From positions 1 through 20,317 of the forward strand of contig CAMPHU010000071.1 in assembly GCA_946886065.1 (NCBI GenBank): 20,317 bases of DNA, given 5' to 3'. The notes below the pieces were generated by a model, which saw nothing but the letters and a program-made list of their open reading frames with translations, made no database searches and was not told where the DNA came from. The DNA comes from an uncultured Massilia sp. GTDB lineage: Bacteria; Pseudomonadota; Gammaproteobacteria; Burkholderiales; Burkholderiaceae. Position numbers and translations under genes: made by a program. Positions 6,643 through 15,036 of this stretch are shown here, piece by piece (positions within the stretch are counted from its first letter, which is position 1; every line of letters begins with the position of its first letter).

Positions 6643-7092
6643 TCAGTTCAGCGCCGGATTGCCCGCCGTCCTGGCGCCTGTGGAGGCGGGATAGCACTGG
6701 AAAGCTTCCACCGCGATATTGGTGTCCAGGAACTCGCGGAAGGCCGCGATGCGGCCTTCCCTGAGCGTGAAGATGTGCACCCAGTCGCTCTCGAAATCCA
6801 GGCCCGTGTCCCTGGCGGTCCAGGCGCCGTGGCCCAGCACCACCACCTTGTCGCCCTGGGCGATGAATTCCTTCGGCGTGTATTCGCGCACCGCCTGCAT
6901 CTCGCCGATCGTGCGGAAGAATTCGGCGACCTGGTCGCAGCCATGGCGCTTGCCGGTGAAAGGCAGGCCCGGCACGTCAGGCAATTCCCATTCGACCTGG
7001 TCTTCCATGCAGGCCAGGACCTGGTCGAGCTCGCCGCGCCCGTAGGCGGCATAGGCTTGCTGGATCAGCTGCACATTCTGCTGCTCGTTCAT
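6643..7092 (-). CDS. SnoaL-like / NTF2-fold protein
   Basis: The product is 149 residues, cytoplasmic, with the alpha+beta cone-fold pattern of the SnoaL_2 family. It starts NVQLIQQAYAAYGRGELDQVLACMEDQVEWELP, has a central YTPKEFIAQGDKVVVLGHGAW, and ends with DWVHIFTLREGRIAAFREFLDT. Members include ketosteroid-isomerase-like enzymes and many ligand-binding proteins of unknown function, so no reaction is assigned. The start at 7092 (MNEQQ) is chosen over an upstream in-frame ATG because AGGAG lies 6 nt before it on the minus strand. The gene is convergent with PEP-CTERM 1 and divergent from the M28 peptidase. Confidence 0.85.
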   Translation of the reverse strand: MNEQQNVQLIQQAYAAYGRGELDQVLACMEDQVEWELPDVPGLPFTGKRHGCDQVAEFFRTIGEMQAVREYTPKEFIAQGDKVVVLGHGAWTARDTGLDFESDWVHIFTLREGRIAAFREFLDTNIAVEAFQCYPASTGARTAGNPALN

Positions 7093-7125
7093 GATCGGCT
7101 CCTGTCTGGACATGGTGGGCATTTC

Positions 7126-7153
7126 AGTATGTGCCAGGATGCCGGATCGTCAA
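7126..7153 (-). promoter_or_regulatory. Candidate sigma-70 promoter of the SnoaL-like gene
   Basis: On the minus strand TTGACG (7153-7148, 5/6) and CATACT (7131-7126, 4/6) are 16 nt apart. Transcription would begin near 7119, about 27 nt before the start codon. Confidence 0.45.
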
Positions 7154-7227
7154 GCAGAAGCTGCCGATGCGCCGCCGGCTATGTTACTGTGGCCGTCTTG
7201 CTATTTCTTATTGCAATGGAGACCGCA

Positions 7228-8889
7228 TTGAAGAACGCCACCCTTGTATTGACGGCCCTGGCCGCAGCCGCATCCCTTGTTGCCGCCCAGGCTGCCGAAG
7301 CACCCAGTTTCGATCCCAAGCGCCTGGCCCAGGACGTGAAAGTCCTGTCCTCCGACGAGTTCGAGGGCCGCGGCCCGAACACGGCGGGCGAGACCAGGAC
7401 GGTCGACTACCTGGTGCAGCAGTTCAAGGCCGCCGGCCTGAAGCCGGGCGGCGACCTGGCGGGCGGCAAGCGCGCCTGGACCCAGGACGTGCCGCTCGGC
7501 CGCTTCGAGATCAAGGGCCCGGTCAAGCTGACCCTAACCGAAGGCGGCGCCAGCCGCGAACTCAAGCAAGGTCCCGACATGGCGGTGCGCGCCTCGATGA
7601 GCGGCCTGAAGCAGGTCTCGTTCAAGAACGCGCCGCTGGTCTTCGTCGGCTACGGCGTCACCGCGCCGGAACGCAAGTGGGACGACTTCAAGGGCATGGA
7701 CCTGAAGGGCAAGCTGGCCGTGGTCCTGATCAACGACCCGGACTTCGAGACAGGGCAGGGCGACTTCGGCGGCAAGGCGATGACCTACTATGGCCGCTGG
7801 ACCTACAAGTACGAAGAGATGGCGCGCCGCGGCGCGCTCGGCACCATCATCGTGCACGAGACCGCGCCCGCTTCCTACGGCTGGCCGACGGTGCAGAACT
7901 CGAACACCAACGTGATGTACGACGTGGTGCGCAAGGAGCCGCGCAAGTCGCACGCGCCGATGGAGGCCTGGATCCAGCGCGACCTGGCGGCCGGCATGTT
8001 CAAGGCGGCCGGCCTGGACTTCGAAGCGGCCAAGAAGCAGGCCCAGACCCGCGAATTCAAGCCGCTTGAGCTCAAAGGCATTACCCTGTCGGCCGACTAT
8101 GCGGTGGACACCCAGGTCATCAAGTCGAAGAACGTGGTGGCGATCCGCGAAGGCAGCAAGCAGCCCGGGCAGGTCGTGATGTACAGCGGCCACTGGGACC
8201 ACCTGGGCGTGGGCCAGCCCGACGCCACGGGCGACAAGATCTACAACGGCGCGATCGACAACGCGACCGGGATCGCCGCCATGCTGGAGCTGGCGCGCGC
8301 CTACGGCAAGCAGCCGGCGCCCCAGCGCAGCGTGGTGTTCCTCGCCGTGACGGCGGAAGAGAAGGGCCTGCTGGGTTCCGAGTACTACGCCTCGAATCCC
8401 CTGTACCCGCTGGCCTCGACGGTGGCCGTGATCAACATGGATGCGCTCAGCCCGCGCGGCCCTGCACGCAACTTCAACATCTCGGGCAGCGCCAAGCTGG
8501 ACCTGCTCGACCGGCTGGTGGCCAAGGCCAGGCAGTCGAACATCGGCCTCTCGCCGGACCCGAAACCGGAAGCGGGCTATTTCTTCCGTTCCGACCACTT
8601 CCCCTTCGCCAAGCGCGGCGTGCCGGCGCTCTCCTTCGGTTCCGGCAACGACTGGATCGAGGGCGGCGTACAGGCGGGCGAGGCGGCCGAAGCGGCCTAC
8701 ACGGAAAAGAACTACCACCAGCCCTCGGACGAATTCGATCCGTCCTGGACCTTCACCGGCATGGCGCGCGACCTCGGCCTGCTGTACGCGGTCGGCGCCG
8801 AGCTGGCGAATTCGACGGCCTGGCCGAACTGGGCGGCCGATTCCGAGTTCCGCGCGGCGCGCGACAAGTCCGCGGCGCAGCGCAAATAA
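7228..8889 (+). CDS. Exported M28-family zinc aminopeptidase with PA domain
   Basis: The product is 553 residues from TTG 7228. The start is a judgement: TGGAGA lies 5 nt before this TTG and gives a clean signal peptide, MKNATLVLTALAAAASLVAA. ATG 7216, four codons upstream, has no ribosome-binding site. A protease-associated (PA) insert spans roughly residues 130-230 (APLVFVGYGV, LKGKLAVVLINDPDF, GALGTIIVHE). The M28 domain follows with the full metal set: H322 in GHWDHL (with D324), D344 in IDNATG, E377-E378 in TAEEKG, D405 in INMDA and H457 in SDHFPF. Such enzymes remove N-terminal residues from peptides in the periplasm or medium. A terminator lies just after the stop codon, so the gene is probably transcribed alone. 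Confidence 0.93.
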   Translation: MKNATLVLTALAAAASLVAAQAAEAPSFDPKRLAQDVKVLSSDEFEGRGPNTAGETRTVDYLVQQFKAAGLKPGGDLAGGKRAWTQDVPLGRFEIKGPVKLTLTEGGASRELKQGPDMAVRASMSGLKQVSFKNAPLVFVGYGVTAPERKWDDFKGMDLKGKLAVVLINDPDFETGQGDFGGKAMTYYGRWTYKYEEMARRGALGTIIVHETAPASYGWPTVQNSNTNVMYDVVRKEPRKSHAPMEAWIQRDLAAGMFKAAGLDFEAAKKQAQTREFKPLELKGITLSADYAVDTQVIKSKNVVAIREGSKQPGQVVMYSGHWDHLGVGQPDATGDKIYNGAIDNATGIAAMLELARAYGKQPAPQRSVVFLAVTAEEKGLLGSEYYASNPLYPLASTVAVINMDALSPRGPARNFNISGSAKLDLLDRLVAKARQSNIGLSPDPKPEAGYFFRSDHFPFAKRGVPALSFGSGNDWIEGGVQAGEAAEAAYTEKNYHQPSDEFDPSWTFTGMARDLGLLYAVGAELANSTAWPNWAADSEFRAARDKSAAQRK

Positions 8890-8908
8890 GCAGTACGCGC
8901 CAGCCAGG

Positions 8909-8934
8909 AACGCCACCCTCCGGGGTGGCGTTTT
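8909..8934 (+). terminator. Intrinsic terminator after the M28 gene
   Basis: AACGCCACCC (8909-8918) and GGGTGGCGTT (8923-8932) form a perfect 10-bp stem with a 4-nt TCCG loop and four T at its 3' edge. It separates the M28 and amidohydrolase genes by function, although they are only 71 nt apart. Confidence 0.88.
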
Positions 8935-8960
8935 CAATCAATCCATCACTTGATCCATCC

Positions 8961-10289
8961 ATGAAGAACACGATGCTTCGCAGCTGCCTCGCCGCAGCGT
9001 TCGCCGGCGCCCTGGCTGTCCCTGGCGCCATGGCCGCTCCTTCGTCCGCCGTCACCCTGGTCCAGGCCGGCCGCCTGCTCGACCGTCCGGGCAAGGCGCC
9101 GCGCGGCCCCTCGACCCTGGTGCTCAGGGACGGCAAGGTGGAAGCGGTGCTGGACGGCTTCGTCGGCGCCGACAAGTACCAGGGCGCCAGCGTGGTCGAC
9201 CTGCGCGGGCGCTTCGTCCTGCCGGGCCTGATCGACAGCCATGTCCACCTGACCAGCGACCGCGCCGGCATGGAAGGGCAGCTGGCGGGGGTGACGGACA
9301 GCGCGGCCGCCTTCGCCTACGAGGCCCAGATGAACGGCCTGAAGACGCTGCGCGCCGGTTTCACCACGGTGCGCAATCTGGGTGACGGCAACGAAGGCGT
9401 GACGCTCGCCTTGCGCGACGCGATCAACAAGGGCTGGGTGCAGGGACCGCGCATCGTCGATGCCGGTTCGCCGATCTCGACCACTTCCGGCCACATGGAC
9501 GGCCGGCTCGGCTACGCCGACTGGGTCCAGCACGGCGTCCCGCACGACAACCTGTGCGACGGCCCGGAAAGCTGCCGCAAGGCGGTGCGGCGCCAGATCG
9601 GCCGCGGCGTGGACGTGATCAAGATCGCCACCACCGGCGGCGTGAACAGCGTGGTCGGGGCCGGCGTCGGGCGCCAGATCTTCGACGACGAAGTCAAGGC
9701 GCTGGTCGACACGGCCCACCTGTACGGCAAGAAGGTGGCGGTCCACGCCCACGGCGACGAAGGCATCAAGGCGGCCCTGGCCGCCGGCGCGGATTCGATC
9801 GAGCACGGCACCCTGCTGGACGAGGCCGGCGTGCGCCTGTACCTGAAGTCGGGCGCCTATTACGTGCCCACGCTGTCTACCGTGAACGGCTACAAGGAGC
9901 GCATCGCCGCCAATCCGGACGCCTATTCGCCGGCGGTGCGGGCCAAGATCGACTGGCGCATCGGCGTGACCGGCAAGGCGCTGCGGCTGGCGCACCAGCA
10001 TGGGGTCAGGATCGCCTTCGGCACCGATGCCGGGGTCTCCAAGCACGGACGCAACGCCGACGAGTTCGAACTGCTGGTCGAATTCGGCATGACGCCGGCC
10101 CAGGCCATCCAGGCCGCCACGGTCAATGCCGCCGACCTGCTGGGCCTGGCCGCAAGCGCCGGGTCGCTGGAGCCGGGCAAGTACGCCGACCTCATCGCAG
10201 TGGACGCCGACCCGCTGGCGGACGTGAAAGCGCTCAAGAAGGTCCCCTTCGTCATGAAGGGTGGCCAGATCATCAAGAACGAAGGCTGA
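8961..10289 (+). CDS. Exported metal-dependent amidohydrolase (imidazolonepropionase/Xaa-dipeptidase-like)
   Basis: The product is 442 residues. A signal peptide (MKNTMLRSCLAAAFAGALAV, cleavage near AMA/AP, residue 30) sends it to the periplasm. The amidohydrolase barrel shows all metal residues: H94 and H96 in DSHVHLTSD, the likely carboxylated K221 in IKIATTGG, H262/H264 in VHAHGDEG, H282 in SIEHGTLLD and D356 in FGTDAGVS. The C-terminal LEPGKYADLIAVDADPL is the usual beta-sandwich return. The closest families by pattern are COG1228-type secreted dipeptidases that cut Xaa-Pro or Xaa-Arg/Lys C-terminal bonds; that specificity is inferred. ATG 8961 has no recognisable ribosome-binding site. 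It follows the M28 aminopeptidase, which fits a role in finishing peptide breakdown. Confidence 0.92.
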   Translation: MKNTMLRSCLAAAFAGALAVPGAMAAPSSAVTLVQAGRLLDRPGKAPRGPSTLVLRDGKVEAVLDGFVGADKYQGASVVDLRGRFVLPGLIDSHVHLTSDRAGMEGQLAGVTDSAAAFAYEAQMNGLKTLRAGFTTVRNLGDGNEGVTLALRDAINKGWVQGPRIVDAGSPISTTSGHMDGRLGYADWVQHGVPHDNLCDGPESCRKAVRRQIGRGVDVIKIATTGGVNSVVGAGVGRQIFDDEVKALVDTAHLYGKKVAVHAHGDEGIKAALAAGADSIEHGTLLDEAGVRLYLKSGAYYVPTLSTVNGYKERIAANPDAYSPAVRAKIDWRIGVTGKALRLAHQHGVRIAFGTDAGVSKHGRNADEFELLVEFGMTPAQAIQAATVNAADLLGLAASAGSLEPGKYADLIAVDADPLADVKALKKVPFVMKGGQIIKNEG

Positions 10290-10339
10290 GCAGCACGGTC
10301 GTTCGCGGCGCCCGCACAACACTTGTTCAACATTCCCGA

Positions 10340-10375
10340 ATTACCATGGAGAATTGAAAGTATCTCCATGGTAAT
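10340..10375. repeat. Perfect 13-bp inverted repeat in the 10290-10559 gap
   Basis: ATTACCATGGAGA (10340-10352) and TCTCCATGGTAAT (10363-10375) are exact inverted copies around a 10-nt spacer; each arm also contains the palindrome CCATGG. No T-tract follows on either strand, so a classical terminator is unlikely. It lies 51 nt after the amidohydrolase and 185 nt before the c-di-GMP operon. It may be an operator or an RNA hairpin. The rest of this 270-nt gap shows no convincing promoter. Confidence 0.6.
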
Positions 10376-10559
10376 ATTCCTCCCATTGTGAAGCGGTGTC
10401 GCCAGTCATGACACATTTGCACAGTCACGGTGGCCCTCCAGCATTCCCCACCGCTTGTATTCACCTTCCCTAACCCCGAAGGAAACACCTCCAACACAGT
10501 GACACCCCGCTTTCCGGGCCCGGCTGTTGGCGCTGGATGATCTTCACAGGGAGCCGGGC

Positions 10560-13500
10560 ATGTCCGACACCATAGAAAACGATAGCACACAGAGCCAGGG
10601 AGTGCGCCCGCCGGCTGCCGTCCCGCGCGCCGGCGGCGCCGTGGGGGCGGGAGCGCGCGCCAGCCAGGCGCTGGCGGCTCTGCGGGCCAGGCAGCCGGCG
10701 CTCCTGCTGGCCTGCCTGCTGCCCGCGCTGTGGCTGGTGGCCGCCGCCTTCCTGCAGCATGTGCGCGAGCAGGCGTTCGCAGATGCGGGCACCGACACCG
10801 GCAACCTGGCCAGGGTGATGGCCGAAGAGACCCAGTCCTCGGTGCGGGCGGCGGAGCGGACCCTGGTCGACCTGCGCGAACGGTGGCTGGAAGAGCCCCG
10901 GAATTTCGCCGGCAAGCTGCGCCTGCGCCAGTCGCAACTGAACGACACGGCCACCGTCTGGGTCAGCATCCTCGATGCCGGGGGCCGGCTCGTGTTCACC
11001 AACCGCCCCATCCGGGCCGGGACGGTCGACCTGAGCGACCGCGATTATTTCACCGCGCTGCGCGGCGCCACGCGCGACCGCCTGTTCATCAGCGAGCCCC
11101 TGGCCGGGCGCGTTTCCGGACGCCGCGGCATCGTGTTCGCCCGTCCGTTGACCGACAACGGGCGCTTCGCCGGCGTGATCGCCTTGTCGGTGGCGCCCGA
11201 ATATTTCCTGCGTTTTTCGCACAAGACCGTGCTCGGGATGGATTCGGTGATCGTGCTCGCGCATACGGACGGCCAGATGCTGGCGCGCTCGCCCGCGCTG
11301 CCCGATGGCGGCCTGCACGGCATGGAGCATAGTCCTTTCACCGCGCCGGGCGCGCCCTCGTCCGGTGTGTTCCGCATGGCGTCCCCCATCGACGGCATCG
11401 AGCGCCAGTATGCCTGGCACACCTTGCCCCAGTATTGCCTGACGCTCGCGGTCGGCCGCTCGATCGAGGCCGTGCTGGCGCCGTACTACCGCGTGCGCCA
11501 GGCGGCGGCATGGAGCACCGGCATCCTGACGCTGGTGCTGATCTGGACCGCTGTCGTGATGCTCAGGGGGCTGCGCGAGCGCGACCAGGCGCGCATGGCG
11601 GCGGCACAGGCCGAGCGCGAAGCGCAGGCGGCCGAGAGCCTGTTCCGCAGCGACCAGCGCTTCCGCAGCCTGGCCGATGCGATGCCCCAGATCGTCTGGA
11701 CGGCGGAGCCCGACGGCACGGTCGATTACGCCAACGATGTCGCGCGCGCCTATTCGGGCCATGCCGACCTGTTCGGGCCCGGCGCGAGCTGGACCCGGAT
11801 CCTGCACCCGGACGATGTCGCGCCCACCTTGGCCGCCTGGACCGGGGCGGTCGGCAAGGGCGAGGTATTCGAGACCGAATACCGCATCTTCAGGGCCGCC
11901 GACAGCAGCTACCGTTGGCACCAGGTGCGCGCCTTGCCGATCCGCGGCGACGACGGCGCCATCGTCAAATGGTATGGCAGCGCCACCGACCACCACGACA
12001 GCAAACTGGCGAACGATCGCATCAGCCGCCTGGCCAACAGCCTGAGCACTATTCTCGAATCCATCACCGACGCCTATTACTCGCTCGATGCCGGCTGGCG
12101 CTTCACCTATGTGAACAAGGAAGCCGAGCGCATGTTGAACCGGTCGCGCGAGTCGCTGCTCGGGAAATGCATGTGGGACGAGTATCCGGAACTGACCGGC
12201 AGCACGCTGGAACAGGATTACCGGCGCGCGGCCAGCCAGGGCAGCGCGGTCGCCTTCGAGTTTTTCCATGCCCCCAGCGCCTACTGGTTCGCGGTGCGGG
12301 TGTCGCCCTCCAGCGAGGGCGTGACCGTGTATTTCGACGACATCACCGAGCGCCGCCGGCTGCGCGTGTTCAAGGACGAGCAGACCAGGCTGCTGGAACA
12401 CATCGCGGCCGGCGCCATGCTGCTGGACGTGCTCAAGGCCGCGACCCACATCATCGCGGCCTCCGATCCGCTGGCCGGCTGCGCCGTCATGCTGCTCGAC
12501 GACACCGGCGAGCGCCTCCGCCATGCGGTGGCGTCCGGCCTGCCGGATGGACTGGAGCAAGCGCTGGACGGTGCGCCGCTTGGCGAGCAGGCCTTGCCCT
12601 GCGGACGCGCCGCGCTGGCGCGCCGTCCCGTCATCGCCGGCGACATGCGGGCCCAGCCCGCGTGGGAGGACAGGGGGCTCGCCGCCCTGGCGCCGGCGGT
12701 GCGGGCCTGCTGGTCCTATCCCATCCTGTCCAGCAGTGGCGAGGTGTTCGGCACCATCGATGTGTACACCCAGGCCGCGCGTCCGCCGGTCCCGGTCGAA
12801 CTCGACATCCTGGGTTCCTGCGCCCACACGATCAGCATCGCCATCGGGCGCGAGCGCGCGGAGCACCAGGCACGCCAGAGCGAGGACCAGCTGCGCCTGA
12901 AGCGCCGCGCACTCGAAGCGAGCGCCAACCCGATCGTGATTCGCAGCGCCGAAGGCCCGGACTACCCGGTCGAATACGTCAACCCGGCCTTCGAGCGCGT
13001 CACCGGCTATGCGGCCGCCGACGCGCTCGGCCATTCGCTCATGTTCCTGCTGGGCGGCGACCATGCGCAGGAGGCCGTGGCCGAGCTGGACGACGCCCTG
13101 GCGCGGCAGCGCGAGGGCCACGCGGCGATCCGAACCTACCGCCCCGATGGCAGCCTGGTCTGGCTGGAGTGCTACTGCTCGCCGGTGCGCGACGGCAGCG
13201 GCATCGTGACCCACTTCCTGAACGTCATGTACGACATCAGCGACGCCAGGCAATATCAGGCGGAACTGGAGTACCAGGCCCACTACGATGCGGCCACCGG
13301 CCTGGCCAAGCGTGCGTTGCTGGCCGCCCGGGCCGGCGCCGCCATCGGCAGGGCCGGGCAGCAGGGAAGCCGGGTGTGGCTCGCCTGCGTCAACCTCGAC
13401 CGCTTCAAGCTGGTCAACGAAACCCTCGGCCACCAGGCCGGCGACATGGTGCTGCAGCTGCTCGGGCAGCGCGTGCAGGACCTGCTCGGCGCCGGCGACA

Positions 13501-15017
13501 CCGCGGCGCGCGTCGGCGGCGACGAGCTGATGCTGCTGTTCGCCGACGGCATGGACGAGCAAGCGGTGGTGGACAGGGTGCAGCGCATCAAGGAAGCGAT
13601 CGCGGCGCCCTTGCCGGTTAACGGGCATGACTACTTCCTGAGCTCGAGCGTGGGCATCGCCGCCTATCCGGCCGACGGCGGCGACGCCGAGACCCTGATG
13701 AAGAACGCCCACGTGGCGATGCGGCGCGCGAAGGAAGTGCGCAGCAACCGCCTGGAATTCTTTACCGCCGCGATGAACGAGGATGCGGGCGAGCGCCTGC
13801 GCCTAGAGCGCGACCTGCGCCATGCGCTCGAACGCGACGAGCTGCTGCTGCACTTCCAGCCCCAGGTCGACGCGCGCACGCGCCGCATCGTGGGCATGGA
13901 AGCCCTGCTGCGCTGGCGCCATCCGGAACTGGGCATGGTCGCCCCCGACCGCTTCATCCGTATCGCCGAGGAGACCGGCCTGATCGTGCCGATCGGCGCC
14001 TGGGTCATGCGCACCGCCTGCGCCCACGCCAAGCAGTGGCAGGGCCTGGTGCCGGGGCAGTTGCGGGTGGCGGTCAACCTGGCGGCCAGCCAGCTGTATC
14101 ACGACGACCTGGTGGGCCTGGTCGGCAGGACGCTCGCCGACACCGGCCTGGACGCCGATTGCCTGGACATCGAACTGACGGAAGGCCAGGTCATGGCCGA
14201 CGTCGAGCATGCGCTGGAAGTCATGCAGCGCCTGAAGGCGATGGGCGTCAAGCTCTCGCTGGACGATTTCGGCACCGGCTATTCCAGCCTTGCCTATCTC
14301 AAGCGCTTCCCGATCGATGTGCTGAAGATCGACAAATCCTTCGTGCGCAACCTGACCACCGATGCCGACGACGCCGTGATCGCGCGCTCCATCATCACGC
14401 TCGGCCAGAGCCTGCAGCTGCAGGTGATCGCCGAAGGCGTCGAGACCGAGGAGCAGTTCGCCTACCTGCGCCGCCACCGTTGCGACCAGATCCAGGGCTA
14501 TTTCTTCAGCCGGCCGCTGGCCGCCGAGGACTTCGAGCGCCTGCTGGCAGGGCAGCATGCGGCGCTGCGGGCCGGAGACGAGGCCGTGGACGAGGCCGGC
14601 GGCCAGCCGACCCTGCTGATCGTGGACGACGAAGAAAACGTGGCGGCCTCGCTGCACCGGCTGCTGCGGCGCGACGGCTACCGCATCCTGCGCGCCAGGT
14701 CGGGACCGGAAGGGCTGGCGCTGCTGGCGATGAACCAGGTGCAGGTGGTGCTGTCGGACGAGCGCATGCCCGGCATGAACGGCACCGAATTCCTGGCGCG
14801 GGTCAAGGCCATCTACCCGGACACCATCCGCATCATGCTGTCCGGCTACACGGCGGTCGACGCCATCATTGCCGCCACCAACAGCGGCGCCGTGTTCCGC
14901 TTCCATGCCAAGCCCTGGGACGACAACGCCCTGCGCGGCAGCATCTCGGAAGCCTTCCGCTATCACTGGCTCATCCACGGCAACAGCCCGGCGCAATCCA
15001 CCGGCCCGGCGGCGTGA
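10560..15017 (+). CDS. Cache-PAS-PAS-GAF-PAS-GGDEL-EAL-REC c-di-GMP protein (predicted phosphodiesterase)
   Basis: The product is 1485 residues in the inner membrane. TM1 is about 46-65, a periplasmic Cache domain about 70-310 (DLSDRDYF, SGRRGIVFARPL), and TM2 about 313-336. PAS1 follows at about 365-480, PAS2 at 491-598, GAF at 608-765 and PAS3 at 779-898. The GGDEF-like domain (904-1074) carries GGDEL (986-990) and lacks an RxxD inhibitory site (GAGD is there instead), so cyclase activity is doubtful. The EAL domain (about 1092-1335) keeps every catalytic motif: EALLRW from E1114, NLAASQL, ELTEG, DDFGTGYSS, KIDKSF, EGVET and QGYFF. So it should cleave c-di-GMP. Unusually, a complete receiver domain ends the protein (1350-1465): D1356/D1357, phosphoacceptor D1400, S1428 and K1451. 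AGGGAG lies 6 nt before ATG 10560. The cyclase gene follows after 19 nt. Confidence 0.93.
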   Translation: MSDTIENDSTQSQGVRPPAAVPRAGGAVGAGARASQALAALRARQPALLLACLLPALWLVAAAFLQHVREQAFADAGTDTGNLARVMAEETQSSVRAAERTLVDLRERWLEEPRNFAGKLRLRQSQLNDTATVWVSILDAGGRLVFTNRPIRAGTVDLSDRDYFTALRGATRDRLFISEPLAGRVSGRRGIVFARPLTDNGRFAGVIALSVAPEYFLRFSHKTVLGMDSVIVLAHTDGQMLARSPALPDGGLHGMEHSPFTAPGAPSSGVFRMASPIDGIERQYAWHTLPQYCLTLAVGRSIEAVLAPYYRVRQAAAWSTGILTLVLIWTAVVMLRGLRERDQARMAAAQAEREAQAAESLFRSDQRFRSLADAMPQIVWTAEPDGTVDYANDVARAYSGHADLFGPGASWTRILHPDDVAPTLAAWTGAVGKGEVFETEYRIFRAADSSYRWHQVRALPIRGDDGAIVKWYGSATDHHDSKLANDRISRLANSLSTILESITDAYYSLDAGWRFTYVNKEAERMLNRSRESLLGKCMWDEYPELTGSTLEQDYRRAASQGSAVAFEFFHAPSAYWFAVRVSPSSEGVTVYFDDITERRRLRVFKDEQTRLLEHIAAGAMLLDVLKAATHIIAASDPLAGCAVMLLDDTGERLRHAVASGLPDGLEQALDGAPLGEQALPCGRAALARRPVIAGDMRAQPAWEDRGLAALAPAVRACWSYPILSSSGEVFGTIDVYTQAARPPVPVELDILGSCAHTISIAIGRERAEHQARQSEDQLRLKRRALEASANPIVIRSAEGPDYPVEYVNPAFERVTGYAAADALGHSLMFLLGGDHAQEAVAELDDALARQREGHAAIRTYRPDGSLVWLECYCSPVRDGSGIVTHFLNVMYDISDARQYQAELEYQAHYDAATGLAKRALLAARAGAAIGRAGQQGSRVWLACVNLDRFKLVNETLGHQAGDMVLQLLGQRVQDLLGAGDTAARVGGDELMLLFADGMDEQAVVDRVQRIKEAIAAPLPVNGHDYFLSSSVGIAAYPADGGDAETLMKNAHVAMRRAKEVRSNRLEFFTAAMNEDAGERLRLERDLRHALERDELLLHFQPQVDARTRRIVGMEALLRWRHPELGMVAPDRFIRIAEETGLIVPIGAWVMRTACAHAKQWQGLVPGQLRVAVNLAASQLYHDDLVGLVGRTLADTGLDADCLDIELTEGQVMADVEHALEVMQRLKAMGVKLSLDDFGTGYSSLAYLKRFPIDVLKIDKSFVRNLTTDADDAVIARSIITLGQSLQLQVIAEGVETEEQFAYLRRHRCDQIQGYFFSRPLAAEDFERLLAGQHAALRAGDEAVDEAGGQPTLLIVDDEENVAASLHRLLRRDGYRILRARSGPEGLALLAMNQVQVVLSDERMPGMNGTEFLARVKAIYPDTIRIMLSGYTAVDAIIAATNSGAVFRFHAKPWDDNALRGSISEAFRYHWLIHGNSPAQSTGPAA

Positions 15018-15036
15018 ACCTTCACTGGTGAACACC

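Noticed and set aside
7131..7136. TGGCAC on the minus strand upstream of the SnoaL-like gene as another sigma-54 promoter
   Set aside because: No GC doublet occurs at the required 10-nt spacing after GG, and a sigma-70 pair with good spacing covers the site.
10470..13712. Very long minus-strand open frame (over 1000 codons) opposite the EAL protein gene
   Set aside because: It is a shadow of the GC-rich codon bias: no ribosome-binding site, composition rich in His, Arg, Gly and Val, no recognisable domain, and the plus strand encodes well-conserved domains throughout.
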